In this document: positions 55,433-64,000 of the stretch, piece after piece
Layout of the letters: the number at the start of each line of letters is the position of its first letter
How positions within the stretch are numbered: the first letter of the stretch is position 1
NCBI RefSeq assembly: GCF_014633365.1
Contig: NC_068341.1
Location: 3,410,001-3,474,000 of the forward strand
Length of the DNA stretch: 64,000 nt
Origin: Diospyros lotus
Taxonomy: Eukaryota; Streptophyta; Magnoliopsida; Ericales; Ebenaceae
Direction: 5' to 3'
Notes under the pieces: model-generated
Database searches by the model: none
What the model was told of the DNA's origin: nothing
The model's input: the letters and a program-made list of their open reading frames with translations, nothing else
Translations under genes and position numbers: made by a program

Positions 55433-57036
55433 TGTTATAGTTGTTAGTATATTCAATTATAAGTCTATAAATAGGCTAGAGTAGTTAGAGAATGACAGTT
55501 TATGAATGAATTTCAATTTCATTTCCCTCTCTTCTCCCTCAATCCTCTCTATTCTGTCTTTCTTCTCCCTCCCTTGCTACTCTTTCTTTCTCGCGTTCTT
55601 ACCAAATTTCTTCCTAAACCTTAGCCAAACCCCAGGGTCATAACATTTGGTATCAAAGCCGACCATTCTCAGCTGTGATCCAAAAGTTGTAGCAATTGAC
55701 CAAGGCGATTCCGTGCAACAAATTTCGACAAAGGATTGAATCTCGAAATTTGATTCCGATGCACGAGGAGCTTCAACAGATCAGATCAGCCAACATTTCC
55801 GATCTGATTCCGAAGGAACCAAGGGCTGATTGTAACGAAGCGAGCAAGGCGGAATTGAACTCGAATTTGAAGGCATAGTCGAGCAAAGCAAACTCAGATT
55901 TGGAAGGCGAAGCCAAGCAAGGCAAACTTCGACTCAGAATTGAAGACATGTGAAGGTGATGCTAACCCAAGCATCTTCAGCTGTTGTTCCAAAGCAATTG
56001 GATCTAGGTCACTGGCATTTCCCGAAAGCGGCGATAATTCCGACAATCCTTGGCAGTAAGTTTGGGAAGAAGCAATAGTTTCTAATGATACAAGCTTGAA
56101 GTGGATAGTGATTGGGCGGCAACTCCACTAGCGATCTCGAATTCACTTTGATCATGAGTAGATAGCAAGAAGGCATGCATGTGACCAAGGCGAGAAGGAA
56201 GGAACGATTGAAGCAAACCCTTGAGCAATTCAAGAATTCAAGAGAATTCCAATCAAAGGTCAATGATAGGGTGAGACGGAAGGCGTTGATTATGGCAAAG
56301 GTAGTTAGGATAGGTCATTACAATCAATTGGCCAAGGTTAGTGATTGGGTGAGATGGAAGGCGTCAATTATGCCGAAGGTAGTTAGGGTAGGTCAATGTA
56401 ATCCATTGGCCAAGCTTCTTGGCATGATTTCGGGGAGAGTAGCTTATCCTTTGAAGGCGAAGTGGAAGCAAGTTTGGGAGTAGCTTCTTGGCGCGATTCC
56501 GAGGAGAATAGCTTATCCTTTGAAGGTGAAGTGGAAGCAGGTTCGGGAGTAGCTTCTGGGCGCGATTCTGAGGAGAGTAGCATGATTCCCGGGCGATCAA
56601 GAAGCTAAAGATGAAGCAAATCCAGAGTAGCCAATCCAAGAGATAGTATCGACAGGTCAATCCAAATTGGAACTTTGGCAATTTGTGTTGACTTTTGAAG
56701 GCGAGTCAGGCCAGGCAAGTTCCGACTCTGATTACGAGCAATTGTCATGGCCGCAACAGAGTGGATCGAAATATCAACAAACAGTCTTTGTAGATCTCAA
56801 GGCTCTTACTTAGGTTGCTAAATCGAGTATTGGAAGGCTGTCCTTGGAACAACGAACTGTTTGAGGTAAGTAACTTGAGAAAATGGCAGAAGGGAACCAC
56901 ATGATGCAGCTTATGAATGAATTTGAATTCCATTTCCCTCTCTCAATTCTCCTAACTCTCCCTCAATTTCCCTCTCTTCTCCCTCAATCCTGTGTGTTCT
57001 ATTCTCTCTCTCCCGCCAAACCCTAGGGTCGTAACA
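55433..57036 (+). mobile_element. Small LTR retroelement without coding domains (TRIM/LARD-like)
   Basis: A 213-bp 5' LTR (55,433-55,645) starts TGTTATAG, carries TATAAATAGG and ends GTCATAACA. Directly after comes TTTGGTATCAAAGCCG, a one-mismatch initiator-tRNA primer-binding site. The internal part (about 1.25 kb) has no retroviral-type domain but two tandem repeat arrays. The 3' end (about 56,905-57,036) resembles the distal LTR (CTTATGAATGAATTTG ... CCCTAGGGTCGTAACA) but lacks the LTR's first 60-70 bp. No matching target duplication was found, so the element is degraded at its 3' side. Confidence 0.65.
56271..56580. repeat. Two tandem repeat arrays inside the small LTR element
   Basis: Two copies of a 78-bp unit starting GTGAGA(C/T)GGAAGGCGT (56,271 and 56,349) are followed by about 2.4 copies of a 69-bp unit starting CTTCT(T)GGCGCGATT (56,415, 56,484 and 56,553). 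Unit lengths are multiples of three and the copies stay open in one plus-strand frame for part of their length, but I recognise no protein. Confidence 0.8.
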
Positions 57037-57376
57037 ACAAATTAAGTGGTTGATCATCATCCTTCCCTCAGGCCCCTATACCTAACCTAAAGCTTTAAAC
57101 ATACCATTAAAACATACAATTTTAGTCATCATTCTGCAGTATTATGAAAGATGGATTCAACTTCCTACAATAAGTCATTGTCTATTTTGAAGAGTAGAAA
57201 CAATAACCTAGAATACTATACACCTAGATCATTATTTTGTTCTAGAACAGGAAGTTCTTAACTAAGGCAAATAGTTATGCAAACTGGTTAATATTGGTGT
57301 GGAAAAGTATCAGATAAAAATGCACTAGTTCAAGTCTCTAGCAATCTTAAATACAAATGTGAAACATAAACAAATA
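57037..57376. other. Sequence up to the contig end, nothing recognised
   Basis: Presumably a dymeclin B upstream intron. It stops at the assembly gap. The same sequence starts at 63,723 on the other side. Confidence 0.4.
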
Positions 57377-57476
57377 NNNNNNNNNNNNNNNNNNNNNNNN
57401 NNNNNNNNNNNNNNNNNNNNNNNNNNNNNNNNNNNNNNNNNNNNNNNNNNNNNNNNNNNNNNNNNNNNNNNNNNNN
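57377..57476. other. Assembly gap (100 N)
   Basis: Exactly 100 N, a conventional placeholder length and not a measured size. Confidence 0.99.
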
Positions 57477-57926
57477 GGCATTTTAATATGCAGCCTTACA
57501 ATTGCTTTGCAAGAAGGTTATTTCCACAACTCAAACCCTTGGAAAATTGGAATGCTTGACCTTCCACAAAACTCTCCAAGTAATCTTACATATTAACTAA
57601 ATATCATGTTCTCCACATCAACTAGGCTACATCTATTGGACAAGGAGAACCATGATAAGTATCTAATAACTAACTTCTCTCAAAGAACTTATCAATAAAG
57701 GGGGGAAAAAAAAACACCACTTCACTGCAAAGATAGGATATTACAATTCTAATCTCAGAAACTAAAGCCCAGACTCTGTTATGGCCACAATTTATTAAAA
57801 TTTTCAAACTACAAAATTCAATCACAGTATAAACCTAATTGGCATGATTTTAATCTGCCAATGTTACAACACAGAAATAGGTGGACCTTAAATAAATTCC
57901 AAAAGCCAGTGAGGGGACATTCATAC

Positions 57927-60496
57927 CAGTGTATCTAAATCTGTTCGCACCAAAACATACTCCAGAAAATCTGAGTTACCATGCACCAGTGAGTAAAGCA
58001 GCAAGACAGCAGCCTCATCTGCCAAGTACCTGAGAGGCAGAACCCATTAGTTATCCCCAAAAGAAAAGAACTAAATAGAAAGCCATATAAATGACAACAG
58101 TTCAATGAGAGCAGTAGCCAGCAGTGTAGCATGTTCTACTTCTTCCAGTTCTTTAGAATTATAATTCAGATAGAATATAAAAATCCAACTCAAATTAATT
58201 ACAGTTTAGCTCACAAAAATAGTACAACAATATTCACTTGCACATCCTAAACAATAACTTGTGCAAACTGATTTGGTTGATAAATGAATAAGTATAATCT
58301 TTATGTTGTATAAGAAGTAATAGGATGACCTGAACTTGGAATTTAAACATCACTTCTCTTTGTCTTTCTGTCCATTTACTGGGATGCTTAACTCTAGGAA
58401 TTAAAACTCCTAAAAGCATGTTTGGTAGGGGGATTGGATTAATTAATCCCACCCCTAAGCCTTATCCCTTGTTTGTGCAACCCAAGGATTAGGCCTAGCT
58501 AACCCTTGGGACAAATAGTCTCAATAGCTCCAATGATGAAAATGTCCCTTCACTAAAACCAAGAAAAGCATTGTTCCTTTTTGTAATTAATAAATGAGGG
58601 ATATTATGGTATTCTTTAAGGTAATCCCACATCTACACCTTCAACCAAACAAGGGGTAGTTATTACCTTGAGTAATACCTCCTATACCAAACATGATCTA
58701 GCATTGTTTAATCCCATCGCAAAATCATCCATGTACCAGACACCCATAAGAATCAGATTTCTCAAGAAACAATATAATGATGCTTGTACATAACAATGGA
58801 AATTAAGCTTCAGAATCTTAAGATCACATTTCTTGCTGTTTGGATGAGAATTGAAAATCCTAGAGGAATCACTTCTACTCAAAATATCCTTTCCTGTAAT
58901 TTACTTATTCTTTCCCATGACACAAGGCATAACATATATCAAATGAATACAGTTACGGGAAAGGACCAATAAAACAAAAACAACATAACATCATTTATGA
59001 AGTATTTTATATTTATTTCAGTGTATCAGATTTATAATAAAAATGAAACATTTCATTTACTTGCTTTAGATAATAATAATGATATAGACACTCACATGCC
59101 AAGAGTATCAAAAAGGGATGCAAAAGATACTCTCACAAGTGGACCAATGTGGGTACTGCCTTCGATGTCAACGCGATCAACTGCAAGCAGTAGACTGATT
59201 TCCTTAGCACTGCATACAGCAACTCCATAACAATCAATGGTTACAATTAAGAGGACCTTACATTCGATATCCCTAGCATTTTCTAAAGCCTTGCAGTAAG
59301 GGTTTTCAGAAAAATATGAACTTTCTTTCAAGAGTAAATCTGAACTGGCACTGTTATTACTTGTATCTCTCAATGTCTTCTCCAAAACACGTTTCCGATA
59401 ATGAATGAGAATAAGGAACATGTGAAGACTGCTGGCTGCCAACGGACTTCTGGTAGCTTCACGACTTGAATTGACAAAGTAATTAAATGGCAATAGAACA
59501 AAACTTGCTGCAGGACAACCATACAATTTAAGAACTTTTTTCAGTAAAATCTGTTATGTTAATAGAGAAATAAAAGGAAAAGATTCCACGGTAAATAATA
59601 AAAAAAATAAAAGAATAGAAGCAAACAAAAATAATCTAGAGAAATTTGATTCATACCAGCATTTTTGGTAATTGTTTGCAAAAAACATTTTTTCCAATCA
59701 CTGGCCAAACACACACTCATATAACATTAAAAGCATTTTTGTATGATTTGGCCAAACACTAAACTGTTTTTTCTTGAAACTGATTCTTATAAAAGCATTT
59801 TTTTACAGAAGTGATTTTCAAGACAACAGAAATTTTACAGCAATGACAAATGGGCAGATATAAATACACTTTTCTGACCAAAAAAACAGAAGGGTGTCTG
59901 TCTAGATTTCACAGCATTAAAGATCAACGTACCAGCCACAGAACCAACTCTCTGTAGAACACTGGGTTGATTTCCTTCAGAAAACATGTCATAAGATGCA
60001 GTGTTTAAGGCAAATCGAGGTTGCATGATGTAATTAAGTAGCAATCTGCGAACAACCAAGCCAACCAAAGGGATCTCCTGCACATATGGTATCAATTTAG
60101 CACAACAGCAACAGCTTTAGAAATTACTATAGAGTTTTGGACCATCTGAAAGAGTTGATGCTGTTCTTGTCACCTGAACCATGGCCGCATCGATGAATGG
60201 GTGAACATCATTAGGTCCTGGTGATGGTCCAGATAGGAGTTGAGTTGACATAGCCACTAGAATGAAGTTAAGCAGTTCATGGTGTAGAAGATATGTGTTG
60301 GGGCTTGCCATAAAGATGCAAAAAAGGAAAAAAAAAAAAAAAAAAAGGATAAAAAAAAATAAAGAGCTAAATTAGGGAGATGATAATGTAAATTGCAGCA
60401 CTAGCAAATATTGTCAATATTCTATAACATACCTTACATCTACTTTGCCTATAAAGCCAAGCACAGTACGCATAACAAGATTTTCAATATTTTGAT
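57927..60496 (-). CDS. Dymeclin, partial second occurrence beyond the gap
   Basis: Six exons matching the first six of copy B: 60,496-60,433, 60,303-60,174, 60,077-59,933, 59,507-59,262, 59,180-59,096 and 58,029-57,927. All have the same lengths as in copy B, with intact frame and splice sites. One amino-acid difference was noticed (GSTHIG for GSTRIG, a G-to-A change near 59,150). The other ten 3' exons are absent because the contig starts inside the next intron. It is most likely the same gene assembled twice, or its other allele; the missing 5' exons probably lie beyond 64,000. Confidence 0.85.
58417..58695. mobile_element. Probable MITE, repeat of that at 51,744
   Basis: Same element and position in the intron as in copy B, part of the duplicated assembly segment. 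Confidence 0.4.
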
Positions 60497-62117
60497 CTGC
60501 AATGGAAAACACATAGGTTCTTAAAAAAAGGAAACAAAAAGAGGGGGGGGGGGGGGGGGGGGAAATCAACAGAATAAAGTCACAACACACTGGCTTAAAA
60601 GATCGGGAGAGAGAACTACAAAATCTCCAAAAAGAGATTTCAATTATCAAGCAAGTTGACTTTCACTATTAAGAGCATTTTAACTACAAAATCTGCCATG
60701 AAGTTAAGTTGATAATCGAAGTGCTTGACCTTTCTCCTTTAAGACTGCATTAGCTTTCATGAATTAACTTGAAAAGTGTGAAATCCTGATCCCAACTGAA
60801 CTAAGATAAAAAAAACCTTCCTACACAGATGACTGTGCTGGTTCACTCTTTGAAAAATGAACTTTTCTTATTTTTGAATTCAAATTTATAAAAGCAAGAT
60901 TTTGGAAATGCAAGATTACTCCTAATTCTTTAAGTTAGTTGCTTCCTTGAACTTCAAGCAAACAACAGTTTGGACAACAGTTTGGTCTGCTCTAGATTAG
61001 AGAAAAGATGGAAACTTTTAAGTATGAATGAAAATAAAATAAAAGTGAAATTTGAATTAAAAATATATTGCAAACTGTTCTGAATAATTCTTCAAGAATT
61101 TTCTGAAAGTAAGTAGTCTCAGACTTTCAGGAAAAGTTAACAAGAATCTCCTACATTATTAATGATGTTTTGGTTTTGATGTTTCACAAAATTCCTTACA
61201 TTATACTTTATCTTATATAAACAAAATCAATTTCAAGCCAAAATAAAATTACATTCAAAACAACTTATTTCTTTGGCATATTCTCTTAATGGAGATTGGA
61301 AAAACATGATTTGTCTCAATCACATTGGCCAAAATGCTTTTCAAAAGTTGAACCTAAAATCGTTGGAGAAATGAAAGCAAATTTATGAAAAACATGAGAT
61401 AGGCCGTCGACCGGCCATAATAAGCTGTTGACCGATTGCAAAGTATGCTCTCTGTAGTTTGCTATTGATTGCCTCTGCATCAGGTCTTGTCGACTGTTCT
61501 TGGGTAATGGTTGACCGCTTTGATTCACTTGTCAACTGGTATTTAAATTTTTGCACTAAACTGTCGACCGATTTAGTGAACCTATCGATCATTTTGATCG
61601 CAGACAACTTGTAACGACTAATTTTTCAGTGCATTTAATGCAGCTCAACCAACTCCAACGGCTCGATTTTTGGCTTTTCTCACCATCAACTATAAATACT
61701 AGACTGGTGGTTCATTTAAAGGGGTTCGAGGGATTGAATACTCCACTACCAACTGCCAAGATCATTCATTGTGCTTTAATTTCTAAATTTCTCTCATTCT
61801 CACTATAAAGGCTTTGTGTACTTATTGCTTATTATCATTTCAAGCCTTGTATATTGAGAGAACCTGTAACTAAGGGGGTAAACCCTTAGAAACTCTCATT
61901 CACTTTGTTATATTTCCTAGCATCTTTGCTAGAGGGCCTACTCATTGAGTAGGAGGTTTGTATTGCCTAGCATTTTTGCTAGAGGGACTATCTTGAAGAT
62001 AGGAGGTTATTTTTTATATAGTGGATTGGTTTTTTTAAATTCTTATTGAGGAGCTAAGATAGTGGATTAGACTTGGGTTAAGCCAAACTATACGTTTCTC
62101 ATTTTGATTGTGTTTTC
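60497..62117. other. Dymeclin 5' intron sequence beyond the gap
   Basis: Repeat of 53,820-55,432: a poly-G of 20 (60,543-60,562), unrecognised AT-rich sequence, and the degenerate LTR-like block from about 61,160. No exon recognised. Confidence 0.5.
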
Positions 62118-63722
62118 TGTTATAGTTGTTAGTATATTCAATTATAAGTCTATAAATAGGCTAGAGTAGTTAGAGAATGACAGTTTATGAATGAATTTCA
62201 ATTTCATTTCCCTCTCTTCTCCCTCAATCCTCTCTATTCTGTTCTTTCTCTCCCTCCCTTGCTACTCTTTCTTTCTCGCGTTCTTACCAAATTTCTTCCT
62301 AAACCTTAGCCAAACCCCAGGGTCATAACATTTGGTATCAAAGCCGACCATTCTCAGCTGTGATCCAAAAGTTGTAGCAATTGACCAAGGCGATTCCGTG
62401 CAACAAATTTCGACAAAGGATTGAATCTCGAAATTTGATTCCGATGCACGAGGAGCTTCAACAGATCAGATCAGCCAACATTTCCGATCTGATTCCGAAG
62501 GAACCAAGGGCTGATTGTAACGAAGCGAGCAAGGCGGAATTGAACTCGAATTTGAAGGCATAGTCGAGCAAAGCAAACTCAGATTTGGAAGGCGAAGCCA
62601 AGCAAGGCAAACTTCGACTCAGAATTGAAGACATGTGAAGGTGATGCTAACCCAAGCATCTTCAGCTGTTGTTCCAAAGCAATTGGATCTAGGTCACTGG
62701 CATTTCCCGAAAGCGGCGATAATTCCGACAATCCTTGGCAGTAAGTTTGGGAAGAAGCAATAGTTTCTAATGATACAAGCTTGAAGTGGATAGTGATTGG
62801 GCGGCAACTCCACTAGCGATCTCGAATTCACTTTGATCATGAGTAGATAGCAAGAAGGCATGCATGTGACCAAGGCGAGAAGGAAGGAACGATTGAAGCA
62901 AACCCTTGAGCAATTCAAGAATTCAAGAGAATTCCAATCAAAGGTCAATGATAGGGTGAGACGGAAGGCGTTGATTATGGCAAAGGTAGTTAGGATAGGT
63001 CATTACAATCAATTGGCCAAGGTTAGTGATTGGGTGAGATGGAAGGCGTCAATTATGCCGAAGGTAGTTAGGGTAGGTCAATGTAATCCATTGGCCAAGC
63101 TTCTTGGCATGATTTCGGGGAGAGTAGCTTATCCTTTGAAGGCGAAGTGGAAGCAAGTTTGGGAGTAGCTTCTTGGCGCGATTCCGAGGAGAATAGCTTA
63201 TCCTTTGAAGGTGAAGTGGAAGCAGGTTCGGGAGTAGCTTCTGGGCGCGATTCTGAGGAGAGTAGCATGATTCCCGGGCGATCAAGAAGCTAAAGATGAA
63301 GCAAATCCAGAGTAGCCAATCCAAGAGATAGTATCGACAGGTCAATCCAAATTGGAACTTTGGCAATTTGTGTTGACTTTTGAAGGCGAGTCAGGCCAGG
63401 CAAGTTCCGACTCTGATTACGAGCAATTGTCATGGCCGCAACAGAGTGGATCGAAATATCAACAAACAGTCTTTGTAGATCTCAACGGCTCTTACTTAGG
63501 TTGCTAAATCGAGTATTGGAAGGCTGTCCTTGGAACAACGAACTGTTTGAGGTAAGTAACTTGAGAAAATGGCAGAAGGGAACCACATGATGCAGCTTAT
63601 GAATGAATTTGAATTCCATTTCCCTCTCTCAATTCTCCTAACTCTCCCTCAATTTCCCTCTCTTCTCCCTCAATCCTGTGTGTTCTATTCTCTCTCTCCC
63701 GCCAAACCCTAGGGTCGTAACA
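62118..63722 (+). mobile_element. Small LTR retroelement, repeat of that at 55,433
   Basis: 5' LTR 62,118-62,330 (213 bp) with the same primer-binding site, the same internal tandem arrays and the same truncated 3' LTR ending at 63,722. Sharing the same insertion site and the same degradation as 55,433-57,036 supports the contig-overlap reading. Confidence 0.65.
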
Positions 63723-64000
63723 ACAAATTAAGTGGTTGATCATCATCCTTCCCTCAGGCCCCTATACCTAACCTAAAGCTTTAAACATACCATTAAAACA
63801 TACAATTTTAGTCATCATTCTGCAGTATTATGAAAGATGGATTCAACTTCCTACAATAAGTCATTGTCTATTTTGAAGAGTAGAAACAATAACCTAGAAT
63901 ACTATACACCTAGATCATTATTTTGTTCTAGAACAGGAAGTTCTTAACTAAGGCAAATAGTTATGCAAACTGGTTAATATTGGTGTGGAAAAGTATCAGA
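63723..64000. other. Window end, repeat of 57,037-57,314
   Basis: No feature recognised. It corresponds to the last bases before the gap on the left contig. Confidence 0.5.

Larger units (their letters stand above)
57477..64000. repeat. Near-identical repeat of 50,803-57,314 (probable contig overlap)
   Basis: Begins immediately at the gap edge with GGCATTTTAATATGCAGCC (as at 50,803) and runs colinearly to the window end. It includes the same dymeclin exons, MITE and both LTR-type insertions. Differences are mostly homopolymer or small indels (poly-G of 14 at 53,866 versus 20 at 60,543), plus rare substitutions. Confidence 0.95.

Noticed and set aside
56175..56681. Frames of 102 and 105 codons over the tandem arrays
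   Set aside because: Both strands are open over the same repeats because the unit lengths are multiples of three. The repetitive translation resembles no protein I know.
57477..64000. A third biological tandem duplication
   Set aside because: It starts exactly at the gap edge, shares every degenerate insertion and differs mainly in homopolymers. Contig overlap or a haplotype copy is simpler.

Overview
The window looks like nuclear DNA of a eudicot plant. It is AT-rich, its genes have many short exons with GT/AG introns, its proteins are plant-type, and it carries LTR retrotransposons, a Cassandra TRIM and hAT-like elements. I cannot name the species. A 100-N gap at 57,377-57,476 shows it is a draft scaffold.

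Layout. A minus-strand p24-family cargo-receptor gene (947-8,048, four exons, intact) is followed by a tandem duplication with units of about 23 kb. Unit A is about 8,184-31,287 and unit B about 31,288-54,027. Each unit holds two plus-strand aldo-keto reductase (AKR) genes of a seven-exon type, here called AKR1 and AKR2, followed by a convergent minus-strand dymeclin gene. Unit B has an extra internal partial duplication that left an orphan AKR2 exon 1 (39,289), a truncated Copia element and an AKR1 3' half (40,760-41,557).

Gene state. Only one AKR is intact as assembled: AKR2-A (14,751-16,946, 345 aa, catalytic Asp-Tyr-Lys-His present). AKR1-A, AKR1-B and AKR1-C carry frameshifts, stop codons or lost splice sites. 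AKR2-B has a single-base deletion. The dymeclin copy in unit A is dead: it lacks its 5' exons, one exon is split by a solo LTR, it has two frameshifts and a lost splice acceptor, and a young Copia element sits in an intron. Dymeclin B (47,566-53,819) reads cleanly through 16 exons, but its N-terminal exons are not in the window.

Mobile elements with defined ends: a hAT-like element in p24 intron 3; a hAT element 8 bp upstream of the AKR1-A TATA box; an 683-bp solo LTR; a complete Copia/Tork-like element with indistinguishable 691-bp LTRs and an open 1342-codon polyprotein; a Cassandra TRIM whose LTRs carry 5S rRNA-like sequence; an 865-bp solo LTR; a compound MITE; and a small LTR element at 55.4-57.0 kb.

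Assembly. Sequence right of the gap (57,477-64,000) repeats 50,803-57,314 almost base for base, transposons included, differing mainly in homopolymer length. This is best read as an unmerged contig overlap or the second haplotype, not a third biological copy.

How the genes relate. p24 and dymeclin are both early-secretory-pathway/Golgi proteins, but I see no reason to treat their proximity as functional. The AKRs are a tandem family undergoing birth and death. I did not find an undescribed molecular system. The main interest is a readable duplication-and-decay history in which the two units act as empty-site controls for each other's insertions.
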